Below are positions 24,001 through 36,000 of a stretch of 64,000 bases of DNA, piece by piece. Source of the stretch: Luscinia megarhynchos (Eukaryota > Chordata > Aves > Passeriformes > Turdidae). Position numbers and translations under genes: made by a program. Below the pieces are notes generated by a model, which was given only the letters and a program-made list of their open reading frames with translations, had not been told where the DNA came from and did no database searches. The stretch is taken from positions 4,872,459-4,936,458 of the forward strand of contig CM067590.1 of assembly GCA_034336665.1 (NCBI GenBank). The letters are read 5' to 3'. Positions within the stretch are counted from its first letter, which is position 1; every line of letters starts with the position of its first letter.

Positions 24001-27000
24001 TAATGCTCACACCAAAACTCATGGAATTGCATGGACATCAGAAGAATGACAGCTCCTTCACAGTGGCTTTTTGCATCTCCCTTCCCCAAATTTTGGGCAG
24101 TAAAAGCAGAGGTGTAGGAGGGAGCAGCTGCAGACTGTCCCCTTGCTGGGCCAGCCCCTGCCCTAAGTGCTCCTGGGTTTAGCTGCTGGAAAATCCTGAC
24201 AGAAAAGCTGTGCCCTGGAAGAGCTGAAACGTCATTTGGAAGTGACAAGGCACAGATCCCCTGGAAACCAGGCTTCATTAGCTCTGGTGCCCAAAGAATG
24301 ACTTACTTATCCTGGTTCTTAAAATAACTCTGTTAGACTCCAAGGTAATTTGAGACCATGCAGCAAACCTTGATGGAGCTGATGTGGACCAGAGCCACTG
24401 GAGTCTGGAACAACATTTAGAATCCTTTTTAACACAAAACACCATTTACCAGCATCTGGGGCTCGAGTGACTGTGATTTCCTTTGCTTTGGGCAGGTTGG
24501 GCAGGTGAGGGGCTTTGCAGTGACCTGGCTGTTGTTTGTCTCCTGTCCCCCAGCCTCGTGCAGGATCTGCTGTCGCTGTGGCACCGAGTACATGGTGTCA
24601 GCCTCGGGGAGCTGCATCCGCAGGGAGGAGTGTGTGCATCACTGGGGGCGCCTGCGGAAGCAGCGAGGTGAGCACAGCCCCGCCCTGCTCGGCCCTGCTC
24701 GCTCGCAGCTGCATCCTCAGCTTGGCACCTCCCAGGTGGGGGCAGGCCCTGTGCCTGAAACCGCCTCGCAAGGAGCTGCTGGGCTTGGAGGTTGTCACAG
24801 CCCGAGGTGTCTCCTCAGCCCTGAGCTCACTCAGCTCTGGGGACATGCAGGTGGTTTGAGCCCAGCTCTTTCTGAGCTGTTCTCAGAGGTTTTTATGGCT
24901 GTTTGTTCTCCCTCATCTCAGGGTTGCTCTGCCCAGCTCACAGCTCTGCTCTCAGGGCAGAATCTGCCTGGCAGAGGCAGCACTGATCTTTTATACTCTA
25001 AATTACCTACTAGGGATTTACAAATGGCCCCCAATACAATATAATCTTGTTACATGGTTCAGCTCTGTCCCCATCCAATCTGGCAGTGCCAGCATGTCAC
25101 CCAGCATGGATGGCACGGGGAAGAAGGAGGAAGAGGATCCACACCCCAAATTCTCCATCTTGGCCACGTGTCCCTTATCACAAACATTCCAGAAATCTGC
25201 TAATTCTGCATTCTAACAGTCTAATTTACACTCTGTTTATTTTTGCAGCTTGCATTTCTTCTCTCCATGTTGGTAAATTGTTCCAAGGAGCTGAATCCAG
25301 CCCCTGGGACACCTGGGTCTCATTCGAGGGTCTTTGGGGACCCCTCCAGGGGGTCTCTTGAACCTCCCAGGGAAGCCAGAGGAGCACTCTGAGCTCCCAC
25401 AGGAGGTCACCAGCATGTGGCACTGGGGCTGCAGCAGAGGTGCTTCATCTTTGTTCAGAAAAGTAAAGGAAAAAAACCTTCCTGTGCTTTTTGAAAAAAA
25501 AAACAAACCAGCCTTTTGAAAGGCTGGCTGGGGAGCACTAGAGGTCTGTCACTCCCAGGAGAGTTCACTGATCCTGGTTGAATTCATTTGCAGCAAGGCA
25601 CTAACCTAGTTTGAGCTCTGCTCTGGTTTTCCATCAGCATCTGAGTGGCTTCTGGAGTTTGTCTGGCTGAGCACCAGAGAATTAAACTCTTCAGATTGCT
25701 GCCTGTGAATGCACAGTTACCTTCCCCTTGTGTTTGGCACGTTATTGCTGTGCTCATCCAGGGGATCTGCACTGAAAGCTGAAGTTCAGGTCTCTTGTTA
25801 ACAAGGCTCTTGTCCTTGACCCTTCCTCTCTTGCTCTTTCAGTGCCAGGTGGGTGGGAAACTCACTACAGCTGCTGCTCCGGAGCTGTGGGGTCACCAGG
25901 CTGCCAGGTTGCTAAAGTAAGTGATGGAACAACACCTTTTTATCCTCAGTGACATTTGTGCTCTGCTCACAGTGCCAGTGGCTGGGAAATCCTTGCTTAA
26001 GCCTTTGGAAGAACAGTGGCTTCCCTTAAGGGGATAAAACAAATGCAACTTACATTTTTTTGCTCTGCAGTGGTAGGAAAATCCAGTATTTGACACTTAA
26101 CTGTCTGGAGTGAGCTAGGTTCATTTACCCTGAGCTGCCCAGCTCATCTACTTGAGGAACATAGAAAAGCTCCTGTTCTTTAGTGAACACAGAAGAAAGG
26201 AGAAATAAGGGATTTATTTTCTTTTAAGGAGCAGTTTCAGAGCCTTTGCAATAATGTGCCAAACCCTTTTTCCCATCTTTTCCTTTCCAGATTCCCATGC
26301 TAAGGTAGCTTTTCTCCAGATGGACAAATCTTTTCTGACAAGTTTTCTGTTTGTTGCCTGCCCTTGGTTGTAATGAGTGGAGGAACCTTCCCAAGGAGCC
26401 TGTTGTAACTCCATAGTGTCATGGAGCTTCTTTTGAGGGAGCCCAGCACTAGAAAAAACAATTACAAACCTGCTCAGGTGTGGAGTTTGAAGCAGAGCAC
26501 TCTTTGGGGTACCTTTGCACAGGTGCTTTTCTTTTTTCCCTTAGGCTGCAGGAGAGTTGGTGTCCAGCCTGGCATCCCCAGTCTGCCTTGTGCCTTCCCC
26601 TCAAGTCTGGGCACACTCCTTGTCACTTGTTTTAGTGGCATTTTTCTGTTTGCCACACAGGGGAGAACCAAAAGCTAGAGGTAGAAGGTGAATTCTGGGC
26701 AAAATTCAAGGTTTGTTACAATCAGAATAATTTTCTGGGCACCATAAAAGCCTGCCCTGCACAGTGGGATTGGATGGGATCAGGTTGTTACTTTTCTTTC
26801 TTTTTCATGTGAATTTAGGGGTTTTTTTAAAATCACCAGAGCCTTACCACCCTCACAGCCAACAATTCCTTCCCAATATCCCATCCATCCCTGCCCTCTG
26901 GCAGTGGGAAGCCATTCCCTGTCCCTCCATACCAGTATAAAAAGTCCCTTTCCCTCTTTTTTATAATCCCCCTTATGCAGTTTTCAGAGCACCCTTTGGT

Positions 27001-30000
27001 AGATTTAAGGTTGAACCCACTCCTCAGCATCAGAGCACACAGTGAAATATTTGGGATGTTGGGATAATGGGGTGCACAGAATCCTTCAGTATTGAAGGAG
27101 GTCTTTGAAAGCAGAAAATATTTGTGATAAGACACCATTCTCTGGACCCAGGGCTGGTTAGAAGAGCCTGAGTGTGTCTGTCCAAGCACAGGGGTGTCCC
27201 TGCTGGGTGTGCTGCAGTTAGGCAGGGAGGCAGGAGGTGGCAGGAGGGAGCCAGGCAGGAGGTGGCAGGAGGTGACAAGAGGGAGCCAGGCAGAGGCAGG
27301 AGATGGCAGGAGGTGGCAGGAGGTGGCAGAAGGGAGCCAAGCGGGATGTGGCGGGAGGTGGCGGGGAGATGACGGGAGGAGCCAGGCAGAGGCAGGAGGT
27401 GGCAGGAGGCAGGAGGTGACAGGAGATGGCAGGAGGGAGCCAGGCAGGAGATGGCGGGAGGTGGCGGGAGGTGGCGGGAGGTGGCAGGAGGTGGCAGGAG
27501 GGAGCCAGGCAGAGGCAGGAGGTGACAGGAGGTGACAGGAGATGGCAGGAGGGAGCCAGGCAGGAGGTGGCAGGGAGGCAGGAGGTGACAGGAGGTGGCA
27601 GGAGGTGACAAGAGGGAGCCAGGCGGAGGCAGGAGGTGACAGGAGATGGCAGGAGGTGGCAGGAGGCAGGAGGTGACAGGAGGGAGCCAGGCAGAGGCAG
27701 GAGATGGCAGGAGGTGACAAGAGGGAGCCAGGCAGAGGCAGGAGATGGCAGGAGGTGACAAGAGGGAGCCAGGCAGAGGCAGGAGATGGCAGGAGGCAGG
27801 GAGGTGACGGGAGATGGCGGGAGGGAGCCAGGCAGGAGATGGCGGGAGGTGGCGGGAGATGACGGGAGGGAGCCAGGCAGAGGCAGGAGGTGGCAGGAGG
27901 TGGCAGGAGGTGGCAGGAGGGAGCCAGGCAGAGGCAGGAGGTGGCGGGAGGTGGCGGGAGGTGGCAGGGAGGGAGCCAGGCAAGAGGCAGGAGGTGGCAG
28001 GAGGAGGCAGGAGGTGGCAGGAGGGAGCCAGGCAGGAGGTGGCAGGAGATGGCAGGAGGTGAGCAAGAGGAGCCAGGCAGAGGCAGGAGGTGGCAGGAGG
28101 TGGCAGGAGGTGACAAGAGGGAGCCAGGCAGAGGCAGGAGGTGGCAGGAGGAGGCAGAAGGTGGCGGGAGGAGCCAGGCAGAGGCAGGAGGTGGCAGGAG
28201 GAGGCAGGAGGTGACAAAAGGGGAGCCAGGCAGAGGCAGGAGGTGGCAGGAGGTGACAAGAGGGAGCCAGGCAGAGGCAGGAGGTGGCAGGAGGGAGCTG
28301 TGCTGCTCCAGGAGCCTGCAGTGGCTGCTCTTTGTGATACCCAAGCCTGCTGCTCTCAAATACAGGAGCAACTTCCCAGCCAGGAAGAACTGGGCAGTTT
28401 CAGAGAAACAACTGATGGAGAAAATACCTGAGAGGGTTGGGATTATTCTTTTTTTTCACTTCATTGCTCAGTTCTGCTGTGTTAGTCAGGGAGGGAAGGG
28501 CTGAAGCTGTGCAGGAGAGGTGTTTGCTGGCTGCTGAGCTGCCCTCCCCGTTCCCTCAGCACAGCAGGGTGCATGCCATGAGTGCAGAATGGACAAGTGC
28601 AGCCCCTTGCACCTGGGCAGCAGTGATCCATGAGGCCTTGGAGCAGTGCTGGCTCTGGGTACAGGCAGAGATTGGCCTCAGTGTTGGCCCAGCTGCCTCA
28701 TTAACTTCAAATGATGCAGTTCCTGTGCTCTGGCTGCACCTGCAGTAGTGACCTGTGCAGGAAAATATGCAAATCTTGCTTTGGTTTCCTCGCTGCCCAC
28801 ACATGTCAGCTTTACAAGGTCCTCAGTTCCTCATCCCTCCAGCCTTTAATCCTGAGATAAACCAGAGCAGTTTCATTCCTTGTAGGGTGAGACCTATGGG
28901 GAGCCCTGAGCTGTGCTGGGCACTGCTGAGGCTCCACCTCAAATCCTGGGGTCAGCTTTGGGCCCCTCAGGACAAGAAGGAAATTGAGGGGCAGAAGAAT
29001 GTCCAGGGAAGAGAACAGAGCTGGGGAAGGGTCTGGAGCACCAGGAGCAGCTGGGGGAGCTGGGAAGGGGCTCAGCCTGGAGAAAAGGAGGCTCAGGGGG
29101 GCCCTTGTGGCTCTGCACAACTCCCTGACAGGAGGGGACAGCTGGGGGGGTCGGGCTGTGCTCAGGGAACAGGGACAGGAGCAGAGGGAACAGCCTCAAG
29201 GTGGCCTGGGGGAAGTTTAGATTGGTACTAGGGAAAATTTCTTCACAACCAAGGGTTGTAAGGCATTGGAAGGGGCTTCCCAGGGCATTGATGGAGTCAC
29301 CATCCCTGGAAGTGTTCAAAAACCATGTGGATGTGGCACTTGGGGACGTGGTTTAGTGGTGCCCATGGTGGGGCAGCTGGATTGACTTGGTGATCTTGGG
29401 AGTTCTTTCCACCCTTAAGGATTCAGTGATTCCATGGTTTTGAGCATGGTGAAGGAGACTCTGCCCAGGCTGCTGTGGCTGTGCACAAATCCATGGAGAT
29501 TTAGGGCCAGACAAAACATAAACACAACAGAAAACCCCACTGGGGGGTAAGGGAGGGAGGGCATCACCTCTGGGTGTGGTGCAGGTTGGTTTTACATAAA
29601 CCATGTCAGCAGGCAAAAGGGCAGTCACAGGTTACCTGCTCTGCTTCCCCTTTAAACTTCACCCAGCTTAGAAGGCCTGCTGCCAGGAAGGTTCAGGATA
29701 ACCACTGGGATCTGTGCTCTGCAGGAGTGTGGGAGTAGCTGTGTTGCAACAGCAGCTCAGTCATGCACTGGCTCAAGCCACTTGTGAAATCACTCCCTGA
29801 GTTTTCCTGCTGGATCTTGTTGACCCTGGAGCTGTAGCTGGGAACAGTGCAGAGTGCTTGGAAATGCCCTCTCTTGCCTCAAGTGCTGGTGGGCTGGGGC
29901 TGCTGTGGGTGTGGAATGCAGGGGCTGTGGGTGGATGCACACACAGGTGCCACCTGCACCTGCTGCTCGTGCTCACACAGGATCCTCCACCTGGGCTTGT

Positions 30001-33000
30001 CTTGGCCCCAGGAACCAGGAGTTACACCAGTGCCAGGCCTCAGTGTGCCCCCTTCCTGGCTAGTTCTACTCCAGGTGGAAAGCTCCTTGTCCCCACACAT
30101 GATGTCCTGCTCCTCCAGGTGCTGTCACACAATGCCACCAGCCCTGATCTGCCGCTGGAATTAGGGCTGCCCACGGCTGTTTGCTGGGCTTGTGACCTTC
30201 TCAGGCTCACTTTATTCCTCATTAAGAAATTAAAAACCCCACTTTTGTTGAAGTAGAGGTTTGTTAGAGTGGGCTCTTTGGCTTCTTGTTCTTGTCATCA
30301 GCAAGTGTCCCTGTGTTTTCCTGCCAGCAACACGTGCACGACGGGCGCAAGGAGAGCCTGGATGGCTTCGTGAAGACTTTTGAGAAGCTGCCCACGACTG
30401 AAGGCTACCCTGGCATCTATGCCTTGGACTGTGAAATGGTGGGTCCACAGCCAAAACAAAGCTCTTTTGGGACTGGCTGAGGTGTGACACAAGCGGCAGA
30501 AGGGAAGCTGTTTCCTGCCCTCGTTCTCTCTGCTCGGGGTGTTGGTGCTGGAGGTGTGAATGAGCTGCCATTGATCGCTGTGTTTGGCTGGAGGGCTGTG
30601 CAGCCCTGGCAGGCTCTGACTGGCCCAGCAGGGCAGTGCTGCTGCCTGGCCTTGCTGCACTCCGGGGGCTGCAGGATGGGTGAGGGGCTGCCCAGATCCC
30701 ACTCCGTGGTTGGCCTGCTGCCTCTCATCACACCTGCCCTGTTCTTTGCAGTGCTACACTAAGCAAGGACTGGAGCTGACGAGAGTAACTGTGATCAACT
30801 CAGAGCTGAAAGTGGTGTATGACACCTTTGTCAAGCCAGACTCCAAGGTGGTGGATTACAACACCAGGTAAGGGCTGTGGCACCAGCTTGGGACAGAGCT
30901 TTGTGCTCTCTCAGGAACGTGCCATGGCTGGGAGCAGTTATTGAAACTCCACTGACCACCACTCCTAAGGGCCCTTGAGGGGAAGGGCCTCAGCTGTGCC
31001 CTGTTGCTCTGCAGATTCTCAGGTGTGACAGAGGAGGACCTGGAGAACACGAGCATCACCCTGAGGGATGTCCAGGCTGTCCTGCTGAACATGTTCAGTG
31101 CAGACACCATCCTGATAGGGCACAGCTTGGAAAGCGACTTATTTGCACTAAAGGTAACTTGGCTCTTGCCTTCACATCTCTCCTGCTTTCCCACCCTGGG
31201 GGGGTGTTAAGTGCCTCCTTTAAATTTAGGAACTGTGTATTTCCAAGGACCAGGAGTTCACAGTAGTTCACCTCAGGTCCTGTGTGCAGTTTGGGCACCA
31301 CAATGTAAAAAAGCCATGCATCCATCAGAGAGTGGCCAAAGGAGCTGTGAGGGTGGAAAGGGTCTGGGGAGGCACCATGAGGAGCAGCTGAGGATTCTTG
31401 GTTTGTTCAGCCTAGAGGAGACTGAGGGGAGACTCATCCTGGTCTTCAACATTCTTGTGGGGGAAGAGGAGGGGCAGGTACCAAATCTTTCCACTCATGA
31501 GCCAGGGCCAGGAGCCCAGCAAGGGCTGGAGCTGTGCCAGGCCTTGGCATGGAGCTCAGGGAAAGGTTCTTCCCCCCGAGGGTGCTGGGCCCTGCCCAGG
31601 CTCCCCAGGGAATGGTCCCCAAGGCTGCCAGAGCTGCAGGAGCCTTTGGACACTCTCAGGGATGCTCAGGGTGGGATTTTGGGGGGCTGGGCAGGGCCAG
31701 GGGCTGCACTGATCATCCCTGAGGGTCCCTCCAGCTCAGGACATTCCAGGACTCCATGGTTTGTGCAGTCTCTGAGCCTGTGTGAAGCTGGTTGTGGTGG
31801 AAGTGCAAGGGAGTGGGGTCATGTGTGTCACTCCACAGTGTCACCTGAACTTGTAGTGGCTGCTGCTGCCCAGGGTGACACACCTGGCCAGGGCTCTGAG
31901 CAGTCTGCTCCAGTGGAAGGTGGAACAAGAAGGTCTCTAAGGTCTCTTCCAACCCAAACCATTCCATGATTCTATGATTGATCCCAAATCATTTGCCTCC
32001 CACTCCTGCCAGGTCTGTTCTCTGTTCTGTGCCAGCTTTTCTAGGAATTGTGGTGCTACTTTGATGAAGTTATTTTGACTTTTTACCTGTCCTGTTTCCT
32101 GCCTGGCTCTCATCAGCCCAGTGTGCCCATCCCTGAGCCAGGGCACTGTGTCCTGGTCACCAGGAGAGCCTGTGGCAGGCAGGAGCCAAGTCTTTGTGCT
32201 CACATGCCAGAACTTCCCTCAGCCATTCTTTATCCCACAGCTCTCCTGCTGAAGCCTCTGTGGCTGCCAGCTCCCAGTGCTGGGTTGGAAGCAGGAGCTT
32301 TTAATGCCTGTAAAACACTTTACCTCTCCGTGGCACCCTTTATCCCAGCCTTGGAGAGGCTTCATCATAATCAGAAAAACATTATTTCCAGTTAAATCAG
32401 CTGGAGATGACTGCCTTGGCCTCTTAGAGGCTTGATTTTCTCTTAGCACCAGAGCAGCTGCCAAGAGGAGGAGCCCAGAGCACTCCAGCAGGGCCCTGGG
32501 GTGTCACAGCAGAGTGGCCAAGGCTGTGGCAGTGAAGCCATATCTCACTAATGGCAACTTCCCAGTGCTGATGGCATTGCAAGTTTTATTTAAGGCTTTA
32601 TTATCCTGTTTCCTCAGTCTTCCTGATCTACATAAGTAATTACCAGTGTGTCTGGGAGGGTGCCAGGGCTGGGTGCAGTCCAGGGGAGATTATCCATAAC
32701 GTAGGCAGGGTTACACTCTGAGGAGTGGAGCAGGTTGTTTCTGTTAAGGTGCTGCTGTTGTGGGGCTGTTACTGATCCAGTTATGGGCTGTCCTGCAGCA
32801 TGAGCTGGAGCCTGGAGGAAGAGGGGATTATCAGGGTTCTGTTGGAGTCATGTTGGGGCAGGACTCAGGTTTATCTCTTAGGCCCTGCACTTCACTCCTG
32901 TGCTCAGGATAGGGGATTGCCTCCATCTACATTCCCACTGAATGCAGTTCAGGGGAGCAAAGGATTAATCTTGTCTTAGCCTGAGAGGAAGAAATCAGTG

Positions 33001-36000
33001 TTAAAAAAAGCCATCCTGCCCTATGATTATGGACTTTGTCAGGTGGGGCCTTTGGCTGTCCCCAGGCCCCTTGGTGCAGGGCAGGGAGCACTCTGACCTG
33101 TTCAGCATCCTCAGTTCCTCCAGCATGGTGACACTTCATAGCTGAGGGGCTGGATTAGAGGGCTGGAGCCCCTCTGCTCTGGGGACAGCCTGGCAGAGCT
33201 GGGGCTGCTCCCCTGGAGAGGAGAAGCTCCAGGGAGAGCTCAGAGCCCCTGGCAGGGCCTGAAGGGGCTCCAGGAGAGCTGGAGAGGGGCTGGGGACAAG
33301 GGTTGGAGGGACAGGAGCCAGGGAATGGCTGCCACTGCCAGAGGGCAGGGCTGGGTGGGATATTGGGCAGGAATTGTTCCCTGGCAGGGTGGGCAGCCCT
33401 GGCACAGGGTGCCCAGAGCAGCTGTGGCTGCCCCTGGATCCCTGGCAGTGCCCAGGCCAGGCTGGACACTGGGGCAGTGGGAGGTGTCCCCATGGCAGGG
33501 GATGGAGTAGAAGCCCTTTAAAAACTCCCCACTCTAAACACTCTCTGATGTGATTCAGTGATAGAATCTCCTTGTCCCATTCCATCCTTGCTGAGCTGGT
33601 GCTGGTTAAAAACTTCCTGTTGAGTCACTGCTGGCAGATGGGAGGATTTGGGGTTGGTTTGCACCCTGAAGGCCAGGCCTGCTCTGTGCAGCACATCCTG
33701 CTTTGTCATGCACATCCTGCCCACTTCTGTCCCCACCTTAGAATCCAGAATGGTTTGGTTGGAAGGCACCATGACCCAGCTCCAGTCCTGCCATGGGCAG
33801 GGATGGTGCTCACTAGGCTGAGCTGCTTCATCTTGAGAGGCAGTTGAAAGGTCACTGCAACTCACACAGAGGCTGTCGTGCAGCCAGCTGGTTCTTCAGT
33901 TTAATTTTTAATTGTGAAAGAGTCCAGAGCTATTCCAGCTTCTCCAGGCTGGGGGATTAAAGGTTGGCCTGTCCTGCTTGAGTTACACCAGCCCTGGCTG
34001 TGAGGTCTCAGCTCTGGGGAGGTGTGTGGCTTGTCACAGCCCTGAGGTGTCTCCTCAGCCCTGAGCTCACTCAGCTCTGGGGACATGCAGGTGGTTTGAG
34101 CCCAGCTCTTTCTGAGCTGTTCTCAGAGGTTTCCATGGCTGTTTATTCTCCCTTATCTCAGGGTTGCTCTGCCCAGCTCACAGCTCTGCTCTCAGGGCAG
34201 AATCTGCCTGGCAGAGGCAGGACTGATCTTTTATAGTCTAAATTACCTACTGGGGATTTACAATTATTTTCCAATACAATTCAGTCTTATAACATGGTCC
34301 AGTTTTGTCCCCATCCAATCTGGCAGTGCCAGCATGTCACCCAGCATGGATGGCACGGGGAAGAAGGAGGAAGAGGATCCACACCCCAAATTCTCCGTCT
34401 TGGCCATGAACCCCTTAATACAAACATTGTAGAAATCTTCTTATTCTACATTCTAACAGTCTAATTTACACTCTACTTATTTTTGCACCTTGCATTTCTT
34501 CTCTCAATGTTGGTAAATTGTTCCAATGAGCTGAATCCAGCCCCTGAGACACCTGGGTCTATTCGAGGGTCTTTGGGGACCCCTCCAGGGGGGTCTTGAA
34601 CCTCCCAGGGCAGCCAGAGGAGCACTCTGGGCTCCCACAGGGCTGGCCCAGCAGTGCCCAGGAGGCTGCTGCCGTGGCTGAGCCCCGGGGAAGGGCCCTG
34701 ACGCTGTCGTTGCTCTCTGCAGCTGCTGCACGGCTCGGTGGTGGACACGGCCATCGTGTTCCCGCACCGCCTGGGGCTGCCCTACAAGCGCGCGCTGCGC
34801 ACGCTGATGGCCGAGTGCCTGAAGCGCATCATCCAGGACAGCGGTGAGACGGGCACCCTGCCCCCCTGCTCTGCCCTCTGCACCCTCTGCTCTGCCCTCT
34901 GCACCCTCTGCTCTGCACCCTGTGCTCTGCCCTCTGCTCTGCCCTCTGTGCTTCCCTCTGCACCCTCTGTGCTTCCCTCTGCCCCCTGTGCTTCCCTCTG
35001 CACCCCCTGTGCTTCCCCTCTGCTCCCCTGTGCTTCCCTCTACACCCTGTGCTTCCCTCTACACCCTGTGCTTCCCTCTGCACCCCTCTGTGCTTCCCTC
35101 TGCACCCTCTGTGCTTCCCTCTGCCCCTCTGTGCTCTGCCCTCTGTGCTCTGCCCCCCCTGTGCTTCCCTCTGCCCCTGTGCTTCCCTCTGCACCCCTGT
35201 GCTTCCCTCTGCCCCCTGTGCTTCCCTCTGCTCTGCCCTCTGTGCTTCCCTCTGCCCCTGTGCTTCCCTCTGCCTCCTGGGCACCCTCTGTGCTTCCCTC
35301 TGCCCCCTGTGCTCTGCCCTCTGCACCCTGTGCTCTGCCCCTGTGCTTCCCTTCTGCCTCCCTGGGCACCTCTGCCTCTCTGCTCTCCCTCTGCTCTCCC
35401 CTCTGCCTCCCTCTGCTCCCTGCCCTGTGCTTCCCTCTGCACCCTCTGCTCTCCCTCTGCCTCTCTGTGCTTCCTTCTGCCTCCCTGGGCTGCCCTCTGC
35501 CCTCTGTGCTCTGCCCTCTGCCCCTCTCTGCTCTCCCTCTGCCTCTTTGTGCTTCCCTCAGCCCCCTGTGCTTCCCTTCTGCCTCCCTGGGCACCCCTGC
35601 CCTCTGTGCTCTGCCCTCTGCCTGCCTGGGCACCCCTCTGCCCCTCTGTGCTCTGCCCTCTGCCTGCCCTCTGTGCTCTGCCCCTCTGCCTGCCTGGGCA
35701 CCCTCTGCCTCCCTGTGCTCTCCCCTCTGCCCTCTCTGCTCTCCCCTCTGCCCTCTCTGCTCTCCCCTCTGCCCTCTCTGCTCTCCCCTCGGCCCTCTCT
35801 GCTCCCCTCAGCCTCTCTGCTCTCCCCTCAGCCCCTCTGCTCTCCCCAAGCCCATCCTCTTGCTCCTTGCCCCCTGCTGCATGTGGTAGTTGGGAATGTG
35901 AGGCACAGGCAGCCTCAGCCACAGCTGGTTTCAGGGTGAGCCCTGTTCTGAGAGCAGAGCTCTGCCTGCTTCCCTCCCTGTGTGAGTGGCACAGAGGAGG

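Larger units (their letters stand above)
22690..24553 (+). other. REXO1: REXO1 intron 9
   Basis: A 1.86-kb intron with a CR1 3' end in plus orientation (about 22925-23188) and one in minus orientation (about 23440-23560). No further exon seen. Confidence 0.7.
25917..30327 (+). other. REXO1: REXO1 intron 11
   Basis: The largest internal intron at 4.4 kb. It holds a minus CR1 remnant (about 26845-26945), a 1.1-kb GGCAGGAGGT minisatellite (27215-28310) and a long plus-strand CR1 copy (about 28890-29440). The remaining sequence is unremarkable. Confidence 0.75.
31154..34722 (+). other. REXO1: REXO1 intron 14
   Basis: A 3.6-kb intron. It holds CR1 material at about 31255-31975 and 33150-33500 and a second solo LTR at 34032-34639. 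A complex, repeat-free AT-richer stretch at about 32240-32720 could be conserved non-coding DNA. No additional exon was seen. Confidence 0.7.

Noticed and set aside
26833..28371. 512-codon minus-strand frame rich in Pro-Pro-Ala and Leu-Leu
   Set aside because: Translation of the GGCAGGAGGT array.
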